13,583 nt of DNA from Flavobacteriaceae bacterium UBA7446 (GTDB taxonomy: Bacteria > Bacteroidota > Bacteroidia > Flavobacteriales > Flavobacteriaceae). Both the position numbers and the translations under genes were made by a program. Positions 1 to 8,398 of the stretch are shown in pieces. The notes beneath the pieces are model-generated. The model saw only the letters and a list, made by a program, of their open reading frames with translations, was not told where the DNA came from and made no database searches. Each line of letters starts with the position of its first letter. The first letter of the stretch is position 1. The DNA lies in contig DLPY01000057.1 in NCBI GenBank assembly GCA_002478685.1, forward strand, positions 60,876-74,458. Reading direction: 5' to 3'.

Positions 1-210
1 ATGGAAGTATGGGCACTTGAAGCATACGGTGCATCGAGTACCCTACAAGAAATCTTGACCGTGAAGTCTGATGACGTGATTGGTCGAGCCAAAACATACG
101 AGTCAATTGTTAAGGGTGAGGCCATGCCAAAGCCTGGTCTTCCAGAATCCTTTAACGTATTGATGCACGAACTCAAAGGTCTTGGCCTTGATATTCGATT
201 AGAAGAATAA
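1..210 (+). CDS. rpoB: RNA polymerase beta subunit, C-terminal end (partial)
   Basis: This is the last 69 codons of the gene for the beta subunit of RNA polymerase; the rest lies left of the window, so the ATG at base 1 is internal and not a start. The opening residues [11 protein letters not shown], then [12 protein letters not shown] and later PESFNVL, match the very conserved C-terminal part of bacterial RpoB, which contacts the beta' subunit at the base of the clamp. The protein ends in an acidic tail (LEE), as is usual. It is followed after only 13 bases by rpoC, the standard rpoBC arrangement. The family is certain; only the C-terminal end can be judged here. Confidence 0.97.
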   Translation: MEVWALEAYGASSTLQEILTVKSDDVIGRAKTYESIVKGEAMPKPGLPESFNVLMHELKGLGLDIRLEE

Positions 211-223
211 TAAAAGTATTGAC

Positions 224-3200
224 ATGGCACGTATAAACGAAACACAACAACAAAAAGATTTTAATAAAATCTCCATTGGGCTTTCATCGCCCGAAACCAT
301 TTTGGCAGCTTCAAGAGGTGAGGTGTTAAAACCGGAAACCATCAACTATCGTACGCACAAACCCGAGCGTGATGGTTTGTTTTGTGAGCGCATTTTTGGT
401 CCTGTTAAGGACTTTGAATGTGCTTGTGGAAAATATAAGCGTATTCGATACAAAGGAATTGTTTGTGATCGCTGTGGGGTTGAGGTAACAGAGAAAAAAG
501 TACGACGCGACCGCGTTGGGCACATTAGCTTAGTTGTGCCTGTGGCGCACATTTGGTACTTCCGCTCGCTGCCTAACAAAATTGGCTACTTGCTTGGACT
601 TCCATCCAAGAAGTTGGATATGATTATTTACTATGAGCGATACGTAGTTATTCAACCAGGTATTGCGACCAATGAAGAAGGAGAACCCATTCAAAAAATG
701 GATTTTTTAACTGAGGAAGAGTACTTAAACATCATGGAAAAACTTCCGCAAGACAACCAATATTTGGAAGATAGTGACCCAAATAAGTTTATTGCAAAAA
801 TGGGTGCTGAGTGTTTGATTGAAATTTTGAATCGCATTGATTTAGATGAACTTTCGTACCAGTTGCGCGATAAAGCCAACAACGAAACTTCAAAGCAACG
901 TAAAACAGAAGCGCTAAAGCGGCTTCAAGTGGTTGAGGCATTCCGTGATGCAAATAAAAACCGCGAAAATCGACCAGAGTGGATGATTATGAAAGTTGTT
1001 CCTGTAAGTCCACCAGAATTACGCCCATTAGTCCCTCTAGATGGCGGTCGTTTTGCCACTTCTGATTTGAACGATTTATACCGCCGTGTGATTATCAGAA
1101 ACAATCGTTTAAAGCGTTTGTTAGAGATAAAAGCACCAGAGGTGATTTTACGAAACGAAAAGCGTATGCTGCAAGAGTCTGTAGATTCGCTGTTTGACAA
1201 TACACGTAAGTCTTCTGCGGTAAAAACAGATGCAAACCGTCCTTTAAAATCGCTTTCAGATTCACTCAAAGGAAAGCAAGGGCGTTTCCGTCAAAACTTA
1301 CTTGGTAAACGTGTTGATTACTCGGCGCGTTCCGTAATTGTAGTTGGACCTGAGCTTAAACTTTATGAGTGTGGTTTGCCAAAGAATATGGCTGCCGAGT
1401 TGTACAAGCCGTTTATCATTCGTAAACTTATTGAGCGTGGCATTGTAAAAACGGTAAAATCTGCAAAGAAAATTATTGACAAGCGTGAGCCAGTAGTATG
1501 GGATATTTTAGAAAATGTACTAAAAGGACATCCTGTATTATTGAACCGTGCCCCCACGCTTCACCGCTTGGGTATTCAAGCCTTCCAGCCAAAACTGATT
1601 GAAGGAAAAGCGATTCAGTTACACCCACTGGCGTGTACCGCATTTAATGCTGACTTTGACGGCGACCAAATGGCAGTACACTTACCCCTAGGTCCAGAGG
1701 CAATTCTTGAAGCGCAATTATTAATGTTGGCATCGCACAACATTCTTAACCCAGCAAACGGTTCGCCAATCACAGTACCCTCTCAAGACATGGTACTTGG
1801 ATTATATTATATGACCAAAGCTCGTAAGTCTACCAAAGACCACAAGGTCAAAGGAGAAGGCTTAACGTTCTATAGTGCTGATGAGTTGAATATTGCCTTT
1901 AATGAAGGCAAAGTCCATCTTAATGCAATGGTTAAAATCCGCGTGAAAGACTTTAACGATGCAGGTGAGTTGGCATATCAAATTATCGATACGACTGTGG
2001 GTAGAATATTATTCAACCAACACGTTCCTGACCAAGCTGGCTACATCAACGAAGTATTGACTAAAAAGTCTCTTCGTGGTATCATTGGAGGCATTTTGAA
2101 AGTCACAAGCGTTCCTGAAACGGCTGAATTCCTTGACAAAATTAAGGATATGGGCTTCTCATTTGCATTCAAAGGAGGGCTGTCGTTTAGTTTGGGAGAC
2201 ATTATTATTCCAAAAGAAAAAACACTATTGATTGATGAGGCCAATGAACAAGTAGATGGTATTATTGCGAACTACAATATGGGTCTTATCACCAATAATG
2301 AACGCTACAATCAGGTGATTGATATTTGGACATCTACCAATGCAACACTTACCGAGCTTGCCATGAAGCGCATCAGCGAAGATCAGCAAGGATTTAATTC
2401 GGTGTATATGATGTTGGATTCGGGAGCTCGTGGTTCTAAAGAGCAAATTCGTCAGCTTACGGGTATGCGTGGATTGATGGCGAAACCTAAAAAATCGAAT
2501 GCCGGAGGTGGTGAGATTATTGAAAACCCGATTCTCTCCAACTTTAAAGAAGGCCTATCTATTTTGGAATACTTTATCTCTACACACGGCGCACGTAAAG
2601 GTCTTGCCGATACAGCACTTAAAACGGCTGATGCAGGATACCTAACACGTCGTTTACATGATGTTGCGCAAGATGTTATTGTGAATGAAGTTGATTGTGG
2701 TACGCTTCGCGGACTTACGGTTTCTGCATTGAAGAAAAATGAAGAAGTTGTTGAGTCACTTGGTGATCGAATTGTTGGACGTGTAGCACTTTACGACATT
2801 GTTGATCCAATTTCTGGTGAGTTATTGGTAGCTGCAGGCGATGAAATCCTTGACGAAAATGCTACGGCCATTGAAAATTCCGCCCTTGAAAGTGTCGAGG
2901 TTCGCTCACCACTAACCTGTGACGCAAAAAAAGGAATTTGTGCCAAGTGTTATGGGCGCAACCTTGCTACAGGTAAAATGGTGCAACAAGGCGAATCGGT
3001 TGGTGTAATTGCTGCACAATCAATTGGAGAGCCTGGAACACAGCTTACGCTTCGTACATTTCACGTAGGGGGTATTGCAGGTAACATTTCTGAAGAAAAC
3101 AAACTCATTGCTCGTTTTGATGGCGTTGCTGAAATTGAAGAACTCAAAACTGTTGATGGAAAAGACAACGATGGAAACCCTGCTAAGATTGTGATTTCAC

Positions 3201-4525
3201 GCACGTCTGAAATCAAGGTTATGGATAAAAATACTGGTATTGTTCTCAGTACCAATAACATTCCTTACGGATCGTTTGTGTTTGTAAAAGATGGACAAAA
3301 AATCAAGAAAAACGATGTGATTTGTCAATGGGATCCTTACAATGGTGTTATCATTTCTGAATTTACAGGATCAATTGGTTATGAAAACATTGAGCAAGGT
3401 GTTACATATCAAGTGGAAATTGACGAACAAACAGGTTTCCAAGAGAAAGTAATTTCGGAGTCTAGAAACAAAAAAATCATTCCTACTTTATTGATTAAGG
3501 ACTCTAAAGGTAAAACGCTACAATCGTACAATTTACCTGTAGGTGCTCACCTTATGGTTGACAATAGCGAAAAAATAGAGAATGGTAAAATTTTGGTAAA
3601 AATTCCACGTAAGTCTGCAAAATCTGGAGATATTACAGGAGGTTTACCACGAGTTACGGAGCTTTTCGAAGCACGAAACCCGTCTAACCCTGCTGTAGTT
3701 TCCGAAATTGATGGAGTGGTAACCTTTGGTAAAATCAAGCGTGGAAACCGTGAGATTATTGTAGAATCACGAATAGGTCAAATAAAAAAATACCTTGTTA
3801 AGCTTTCGAATCAAATTTTGGTTCAAGAAAATGACTTCATAAAGGCAGGTATGCCACTTTCGGATGGTGCCATTACGCCAAATGATATTTTATCTATTAA
3901 AGGACCCGCTGCTGTACAGCAGTACTTAGTTAACGAAGTACAAGAAGTATATCGTTTACAAGGAGTAAAAATCAACGACAAGCACTTTGAAGTTGTGGTG
4001 CGCCAGATGATGCGTAAGGTCCAAATTCAAGATTCGGGAGATACTACTTTCCTAGAAGGACAATTGGTACATAAAATGGATTTCATCGAACAAAATGATT
4101 CGCTGTTTGGTCAAAAAGTAGTATTGGATGCTGGTGATTCTGAAAACCTTAAAGCAGGTCAAATAATCACAGCACGTCAATTACGTGATGAGAATTCATT
4201 GCTCAAACGTGAAGACAAAAACCTAGTTGAAGCGCGTGATGCCGTAAATGCTACAGCAACACCCATACTACAAGGTATCACAAGAGCCTCTCTGCAGACC
4301 AAGTCGTTTATTTCTGCTGCATCATTCCAAGAGACAACCAAAGTATTGAATGAAGCTGCAGTAGCAGGTAAGGTAGACACCCTTGAAGGATTAAAAGAAA
4401 ACGTTATTGTAGGCCACAAGATTCCAGCTGGTACAGGTAACCGTTCCTATAACGATATTATTGTGGGCTACACGGACGAATATGAAGCGTTAATTGCTGA
4501 AAAATCTTTAAGTGCTGATGTATAA
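224..4525 (+). CDS. rpoC: RNA polymerase beta' subunit
   Basis: Complete catalytic beta' subunit of DNA-dependent RNA polymerase, 1433 residues, close to the 1407 of E. coli. The N-terminal zinc-binding element is seen at C66, C68, C81 and C84. The lid/switch segment [10 protein letters not shown] starts at residue 361 and [10 protein letters not shown] lies around 440-448. The catalytic NADFDGD motif is at 475-481, with Mg-binding D477, D479 and D481. The second zinc site is C825, C899, C906 and C909. The bridge helix/trigger loop ([20 protein letters not shown]) spans about 927-946. About 180 residues separate FHVGG (ending near 950) from [11 protein letters not shown] (near 1133), so an SI3-like insertion in the trigger loop is present, as in E. 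coli. The start at 224 gives the usual N-terminus. There is no clear Shine-Dalgarno, only an A-rich leader. The stop overlaps the start of the next gene (TAATG), which suggests coupled translation. Confidence 0.99.
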   Translation: MARINETQQQKDFNKISIGLSSPETILAASRGEVLKPETINYRTHKPERDGLFCERIFGPVKDFECACGKYKRIRYKGIVCDRCGVEVTEKKVRRDRVGHISLVVPVAHIWYFRSLPNKIGYLLGLPSKKLDMIIYYERYVVIQPGIATNEEGEPIQKMDFLTEEEYLNIMEKLPQDNQYLEDSDPNKFIAKMGAECLIEILNRIDLDELSYQLRDKANNETSKQRKTEALKRLQVVEAFRDANKNRENRPEWMIMKVVPVSPPELRPLVPLDGGRFATSDLNDLYRRVIIRNNRLKRLLEIKAPEVILRNEKRMLQESVDSLFDNTRKSSAVKTDANRPLKSLSDSLKGKQGRFRQNLLGKRVDYSARSVIVVGPELKLYECGLPKNMAAELYKPFIIRKLIERGIVKTVKSAKKIIDKREPVVWDILENVLKGHPVLLNRAPTLHRLGIQAFQPKLIEGKAIQLHPLACTAFNADFDGDQMAVHLPLGPEAILEAQLLMLASHNILNPANGSPITVPSQDMVLGLYYMTKARKSTKDHKVKGEGLTFYSADELNIAFNEGKVHLNAMVKIRVKDFNDAGELAYQIIDTTVGRILFNQHVPDQAGYINEVLTKKSLRGIIGGILKVTSVPETAEFLDKIKDMGFSFAFKGGLSFSLGDIIIPKEKTLLIDEANEQVDGIIANYNMGLITNNERYNQVIDIWTSTNATLTELAMKRISEDQQGFNSVYMMLDSGARGSKEQIRQLTGMRGLMAKPKKSNAGGGEIIENPILSNFKEGLSILEYFISTHGARKGLADTALKTADAGYLTRRLHDVAQDVIVNEVDCGTLRGLTVSALKKNEEVVESLGDRIVGRVALYDIVDPISGELLVAAGDEILDENATAIENSALESVEVRSPLTCDAKKGICAKCYGRNLATGKMVQQGESVGVIAAQSIGEPGTQLTLRTFHVGGIAGNISEENKLIARFDGVAEIEELKTVDGKDNDGNPAKIVISRTSEIKVMDKNTGIVLSTNNIPYGSFVFVKDGQKIKKNDVICQWDPYNGVIISEFTGSIGYENIEQGVTYQVEIDEQTGFQEKVISESRNKKIIPTLLIKDSKGKTLQSYNLPVGAHLMVDNSEKIENGKILVKIPRKSAKSGDITGGLPRVTELFEARNPSNPAVVSEIDGVVTFGKIKRGNREIIVESRIGQIKKYLVKLSNQILVQENDFIKAGMPLSDGAITPNDILSIKGPAAVQQYLVNEVQEVYRLQGVKINDKHFEVVVRQMMRKVQIQDSGDTTFLEGQLVHKMDFIEQNDSLFGQKVVLDAGDSENLKAGQIITARQLRDENSLLKREDKNLVEARDAVNATATPILQGITRASLQTKSFISAASFQETTKVLNEAAVAGKVDTLEGLKENVIVGHKIPAGTGNRSYNDIIVGYTDEYEALIAEKSLSADV

Positions 4526-4836
4526 TGAGTGATAAAACCAAAAAGGACGGGAGTGTCAATATCGAGCTTGATCCGGAAACGGCACAAGGAACGTACTCTA
4601 ATCTGGCGATTATCAACCATTCGGCTTCTGAGTTTGTGGTAGATTTTATAAATATCATGCCTGGTATTCCAAAGGCCAAGGTACGTTCCCGAATTGTCCT
4701 TACTCCACAACATGCAAAAAGATTTCTCAAAGCACTTCACGAAAATGTTCAGCGCTTTGAGAAATCTCATGGTGAAATCAATGACTACGAACAGCCTACA
4801 ATACCCCTAAATTTTGGCCCAACAGGGGAGGCGTAG
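4525..4836 (+). CDS. DUF3467 family protein downstream of rpoC
   Basis: A 103-residue soluble protein of the DUF3467 type; its molecular role is not known. Visible hallmarks are an N-terminal VNIELDPETAQGTYSNLAIINHS segment (residues about 11-32), then SEFVVDFINIMPG and a segment PKAKVRSRIVLTPQHAKRFLKALHENVQRFE (about 50-80) predicted to end in a long helix. It has no signal peptide, membrane segment or cysteine pair. The ATG shares its A with the last base of the rpoC stop, so the gene is almost certainly in the rpoBC operon and translationally coupled to rpoC. From experience this neighbour is common beside rpoC in Bacteroidota, which hints at a role linked to transcription, but that is inference. 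Confidence 0.9.
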   Translation: MSDKTKKDGSVNIELDPETAQGTYSNLAIINHSASEFVVDFINIMPGIPKAKVRSRIVLTPQHAKRFLKALHENVQRFEKSHGEINDYEQPTIPLNFGPTGEA

Positions 4837-4930
4837 AAAGTCTTTCAGTTCAATGTATTTGATTTGATATTTTTTTGGCGTACAGTTTGATTAATTTATA
4901 GACCAAAACCACTAAAAATTAAGGTGCTGC

Positions 4931-4957
4931 AAAAAGTTTTTCTAACTATAAGAAAGA
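4931..4957 (-). terminator. Weak candidate terminator for aceA
   Basis: In the 156-base gap between the convergent DUF3467 and aceA genes there is an AT-rich hairpin: a stem of about seven pairs (4937-4943 with 4951-4957, one of them G-T) around a seven-base loop. Read on the minus strand it is followed by CTTTTT, as expected for an intrinsic terminator about 35 bases after the aceA stop. The stem is low in G+C, so this is only suggestive. I saw no better hairpin for the plus-strand rpoBC transcript in this gap. Confidence 0.25.
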
Positions 4958-4992
4958 CACGAAAACAGCTTTTAATTTTGGTTATAAACTAA

Positions 4993-6642
4993 CTATATAA
5001 CATCTAGACGTATCTTTTTTAAATCATTTTTGCTATTCGCCTTAGTTTCTTTGGCGCCAGTATCAAATTGACTAGATGTATTCTTTTCGCCACCAGCTTT
5101 AAGTGCCTTTTCACCAGCAAAAAATACTTTATGATCATCTCCGAGGTCAGAACCTGCCATTCTCTGGTGTTTAACGCACTGCACGCCTTTGCGTATTTCT
5201 TTTCTTTGTACGTCTCTAACATAACCAAGCATTCCTTCTTCTCCAAAGTAGCTTTCTGATAAATCATTCATATGCAATGATGTTGTATGATAAGTTGGTA
5301 ATGTAATTAAGTGATGAAAAATACCAGCTTTCTCAGCTCCTTCTTTTTGAAAAGACTTGATTTTTTCATCAGCTCTTTTGCACAATTCAGAGCCATCATA
5401 TTTAGCATCCATTAGATTATTCTTATTATAACAAGACATATCACTTCCCTCCTGAGTCATTTCATCATAAATTTGGTTGCGAAAATTTAGTGTCCAATTA
5501 AAGGAAGGAGAATTGTTGTATACTAATTTTGCGTTAGGAACCACTTCTCTTATCCTACTTACCATATGGGCTATTTGCTTCAAATCTGGCGTAGGTGTTT
5601 CAATCCATAATAAATCCGCACCGTTCTGTAAACTTGTAATACAGTCTAAAACTACGCGATCTATGTTTGTTCCTTCTTTAAACTTATACAAACCGTTTGG
5701 TAATCTTTCTGGACGTACTAATTTTTCTCCTCTTTTTAGCAAGACATCATCTTGCTTGGCGTTTTCAAGGTCAATCTCATTAGCTTTTATAAAATCTAAG
5801 TATTTAGATGCTAAATCACCTTGCTTTTTAGACACAGGTAATTTTTGTGTTAATCCTGCCCCTTCAGAATCTGTTCGTGCAACGATTACTCCTTCATCTA
5901 CACCTAACTCTAAAAATGCATAACGAACGGCATTTAGTTTTGCAATGAAGTCCTCGTGGGGCACGGTAACTTTACCATCCTGATGTCCACATTGCTTTGC
6001 GTCGGAAACTTGATTTTCAATCTGGATAGCACAAGCGCCTGCTTCAATCATTTTTTTTGCCAATAAATAGGTGGCTTCCTCATTTCCAAATCCAGCATCA
6101 ATGTCTGCAATAATTGGGACAATATGTGTTTGGTGGTTTGTGATTTCATCATGTACATTTTCACCATTTTCCAATCTTCTAAATAAATCGTTGAGTTCGA
6201 TTGCATCGGCTTGCCGCAGAAAATCGTAAATCTCTTTTATGAGGTTTGGCACAGCAGTTTTTTCGTGTATTGATTGATCAGGAAGGGGTCCAAACTCTGA
6301 TCTCAGAGCAGCAACCATCCACCCTGAGAGATAGAGGTACTTACCACAAGTAGTTTTGTGATGTTTTTTTATTGCAATCATTTTTTGCTGGGCTACAAAG
6401 CCATGCCAGCATCCTAATGATTGGGTATAATTAGAAGGATTTAAATCGTATTCCTTCATATCTCTACGCATAATGCTTGCCGTGTGTTTAGCAATATCCA
6501 AGCCAGTCTTAAATTTATTTTGTATTGCCATTCTAGCAGCTATTTCTGGACTTATGTTGCTCCAATTATTTCCGGATTTTTCTTTTATGTTTTCAACTAC
6601 TTCTAAAGTAGTTTTGAAATTACATTGTGTTGGGGTTTTCAT
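4993..6642 (-). CDS. aceA: Isocitrate lyase (long form)
   Basis: Cleaves isocitrate to succinate and glyoxylate, the first step of the glyoxylate shunt, in the cytoplasm. The protein is 549 residues, longer than the roughly 430 of E. coli AceA. Visible elements are YLSGWMVAA at about 103-112, the Mg-binding strand IADIDAGFG at 178-186, and the active-site loop with catalytic C218 in KQCGHQDGK (classic enzymes have KKCGH). Further on are ARTDSEG near 255 and YNNSPSFNW at 375-383. The C-terminus contains GSDLGDDHKVFFAGEKALKAGG. The KQCGH loop, an extra segment at about 265-330 and the C-terminus resemble the long isocitrate lyases of Pseudomonas and Acinetobacter. All key residues are present, so the enzyme should be active. 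It lies 49 bases downstream of aceB on the same strand and is presumably co-transcribed with it. Confidence 0.97.
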   Translation of the reverse strand: MKTPTQCNFKTTLEVVENIKEKSGNNWSNISPEIAARMAIQNKFKTGLDIAKHTASIMRRDMKEYDLNPSNYTQSLGCWHGFVAQQKMIAIKKHHKTTCGKYLYLSGWMVAALRSEFGPLPDQSIHEKTAVPNLIKEIYDFLRQADAIELNDLFRRLENGENVHDEITNHQTHIVPIIADIDAGFGNEEATYLLAKKMIEAGACAIQIENQVSDAKQCGHQDGKVTVPHEDFIAKLNAVRYAFLELGVDEGVIVARTDSEGAGLTQKLPVSKKQGDLASKYLDFIKANEIDLENAKQDDVLLKRGEKLVRPERLPNGLYKFKEGTNIDRVVLDCITSLQNGADLLWIETPTPDLKQIAHMVSRIREVVPNAKLVYNNSPSFNWTLNFRNQIYDEMTQEGSDMSCYNKNNLMDAKYDGSELCKRADEKIKSFQKEGAEKAGIFHHLITLPTYHTTSLHMNDLSESYFGEEGMLGYVRDVQRKEIRKGVQCVKHQRMAGSDLGDDHKVFFAGEKALKAGGEKNTSSQFDTGAKETKANSKNDLKKIRLDVI

Positions 6643-6691
6643 TTATTTGGGAAGTTATAATTAATTAATTTTTGATTTATAATAATGTTAT

Positions 6692-8284
6692 TTAAATATG
6701 CTTGTAAGCTTCTAATGTTAGAAACTCTTCAAAATGATTTGAAATTACCAGCTGATTAAATAAAGCAGTTGCCAATTTAAATTTGTTTTCCTTGAAATTG
6801 TTTATTTCCGTTTGGCGAATTATTTTTTCAACTTCGTCTTCAAAAATTTCAAGGTATAAACTTTTCGTAAAGTACCTGCCATCATCGAGTTTTACTTCGT
6901 TTTTTACCCAATGCCAGACCTGAGTTCTTGATATTTCCGCAGTTGCTGCATCCTCCATTAAGTTATAAAGTGCAACTGCGCCATGGCCTCTTAACCAAGC
7001 TTCAATATATAGGATTCCTACATTTATATTTTTTCGTATTCCATCTTCCGTTATGGTCCCCTCAGGTAGGGCAATTAGTTCTTGCTCGGATACGACTAAG
7101 TCTTCTTTACGTACATGCAGTTGATTTAGTTTAGGCATGTATTTATTGAACTCATTCATGGCCACGCCTACAAGCTTTGGATGTGCAACCCAAGTTCCGT
7201 CATGTCCATTCTTAACTTCACGTTCTTTATCTTTTCTGACTTTTTCAATCGCAGCAGCATTCGCATCTACATTATCTTTAATTGGAATTTGAGCGGCCAT
7301 ACCACCGATTGCTAAAATTCCACGTTTATGACATCGTTGTATAACAAGTTTTGAATACGCGTCCATGAACGGTGATGTCATTGTTACTTGATCACGATTT
7401 GGAACGATAAAATTTGGATTGTTTCTAAATTTTTTAATGTAAGAAAATATATAATCCCATCGTCCACAATTCAGCCCAACAATATGATCTTTAAGCTCAT
7501 AAATGATTTCATCTAACTGAAAACTCGCGGTTATTGTTTCTATCAATACAGTAGCTTTAAGAGTTCCAATAGGTAGACCTAGGTATTCTTGAGTATACTC
7601 AAAAACATTGTTCCACCACCTTGCCTCTTTGTAATTTTCCAATTTTGGAAGATAAAAGTATGGTGCCGTTTTTTGCTTACTAAGTATTTTATGGTTGTGA
7701 AAAACATAAAGGCCAAAGTCAATCAAACTACCAGAAGCTTCACAGTCATCTATTCTTATGTGTTTCTCATTTAGATGTAATCCTCTAGGCCTCACTATGA
7801 GTACTGCCGTTTCGTCGTTTAGTTCATATAGTTTCCTTGTTTTTGGATCGATGAATTCGATTGTTTTTCTATTGGCATCTTTTAAATTTAGTTGTCCTTC
7901 CATAGTGTTTTCCCATGTAGGGGAATTACTATCTTCAAAGTCTGCCATAAACGTTTTTGCTCCAGAATTTAAGGCATTTATAACCATTTTTCTATCAACC
8001 GGCCCTGTGATTTCTACCCTTCTGTCCTGTAAATCATGTGGTATTTCATTTGCTATCCACTCACTTTCTCTGATAATATTGGTGTCTTTTTCAAAACAGG
8101 GAAACTTCCCTTTGTCAAATTCCTTCTGTTTTTCCTTTCTATTTTTTAATAATTCCAGTCTTGACTCGTTAAAATTATCTTGTAAGTCCGCAATAAAATT
8201 TATTGCCTCTTCTGTTAGTAGTTCGGGATATGAATTACTTGCCGTTTCTGGAAATGTAACTCGTGAATATTCTAATTGTTCCAT
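6692..8284 (-). CDS. aceB: Malate synthase A
   Basis: Condenses glyoxylate with acetyl-CoA to give malate, the second step of the glyoxylate shunt. The protein is 530 residues, the normal length for the A form (the G form is over 700). Diagnostic segments are MADFEDSNSPTWEN at 113-126, IVRPRGLHLNEKH at 163-175 with the glyoxylate-binding arginine (R165), LIETITASFQLDEI at 247-260 with a metal-binding glutamate (E249), and GLNCGRWDYIFSYIK at 270-284 with the metal-binding aspartate (D277). GHDGTWVAHP is at 360-369. LMEDAATAEISRTQVW at 442-457 holds the expected catalytic base, D445. The start at 8284 gives a typical N-terminus. It is the promoter-proximal gene of the minus-strand aceBA pair and is transcribed divergently from the regulator gene, across a 114-base spacer with a palindrome. 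Confidence 0.97.
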   Translation of the reverse strand: MEQLEYSRVTFPETASNSYPELLTEEAINFIADLQDNFNESRLELLKNRKEKQKEFDKGKFPCFEKDTNIIRESEWIANEIPHDLQDRRVEITGPVDRKMVINALNSGAKTFMADFEDSNSPTWENTMEGQLNLKDANRKTIEFIDPKTRKLYELNDETAVLIVRPRGLHLNEKHIRIDDCEASGSLIDFGLYVFHNHKILSKQKTAPYFYLPKLENYKEARWWNNVFEYTQEYLGLPIGTLKATVLIETITASFQLDEIIYELKDHIVGLNCGRWDYIFSYIKKFRNNPNFIVPNRDQVTMTSPFMDAYSKLVIQRCHKRGILAIGGMAAQIPIKDNVDANAAAIEKVRKDKEREVKNGHDGTWVAHPKLVGVAMNEFNKYMPKLNQLHVRKEDLVVSEQELIALPEGTITEDGIRKNINVGILYIEAWLRGHGAVALYNLMEDAATAEISRTQVWHWVKNEVKLDDGRYFTKSLYLEIFEDEVEKIIRQTEINNFKENKFKLATALFNQLVISNHFEEFLTLEAYKHI

Positions 8285-8304
8285 GTGTAAGATTATTATG
8301 TAGG

Positions 8305-8335
8305 CAATATTAAAACAAAGTTTTTAAAAAAACAA
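8305..8335 (-). promoter_or_regulatory. Possible aceB promoter, Bacteroidota type
   Basis: Read on the minus strand, TTG at 8335-8333 is followed after 20 bases by TAATATTG at 8312-8305. This resembles the Bacteroidota primary-sigma pattern (TTTG, about 19 bases, then TAnnTTTG), with mismatches in both elements. A start of transcription would fall about 15 bases upstream of the aceB ATG. The upstream element touches the edge of the palindrome at 8335-8348, so a protein bound there could act directly on this promoter. In such AT-rich DNA chance matches are likely. Confidence 0.3.
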
Positions 8336-8348
8336 GCGAACGTTCGCT
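8335..8348. promoter_or_regulatory. Perfect 14-base palindrome, candidate operator
   Basis: AGCGAACGTTCGCT is its own reverse complement and is the most G+C-rich part of an otherwise very AT-rich spacer between divergent aceB and the RamB-like regulator. It starts 51 bases from the aceB start codon and ends 51 bases before the regulator start, so it is nearly centred. The position and symmetry fit a binding site for a dimeric regulator, most simply the adjacent gene product, controlling both directions. There is no T-tract next to it on a side that would fit a terminator. Confidence 0.6.
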
Positions 8349-8359
8349 AAAAATATATT

Positions 8360-8367
8360 TTCGCAAA
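8360..8367 (+). promoter_or_regulatory. Second TTCGCAAA half-site near the palindrome
   Basis: TTCGCAAA here repeats, with one change, the TTCGCTAA that forms the right arm of the palindrome (from 8343), 17 bases further on; the left arm read in reverse gives TTCGCTT. Three copies of a TTCGC-type half-site within 34 bases suggest a cluster of binding positions. The motif also resembles, as I recall it, the core CTTTGCAAA bound by RamB of Corynebacterium glutamicum, the best-studied relative of the adjacent regulator. Confidence 0.35.
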
Positions 8368-8398
8368 TTGTCTACTCATTATTTATTATATTTATAAA

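Noticed and set aside
925..1269. A 114-codon minus-strand open frame inside rpoC.
   Set aside because: Lies opposite conserved beta' sequence; arginine/serine-rich shadow translation.
4835..4848. Inverted GAAAG-T-CTTTC after the DUF3467 stop as a terminator.
   Set aside because: A one-base loop cannot form and no T-tract follows; not a credible terminator for the rpoBC operon.
5477..5923. A 148-codon open frame on the plus strand inside aceA.
   Set aside because: Antisense to the conserved catalytic region of isocitrate lyase; no domain or sensible start context.
7758..8303. A 181-codon open frame on the plus strand opposite the start of aceB.
   Set aside because: It lies antisense to well-supported malate synthase, its translation is serine/phenylalanine-rich low-complexity text with no domain, and it is an expected by-product of AT-rich coding on the other strand.
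8368..8394. Possible promoter (TTG, then TATATTTA) just before the regulator gene.
   Set aside because: The spacing is only about 16 bases and transcription would begin at or inside the start codon; such matches are common by chance in this AT-rich DNA.
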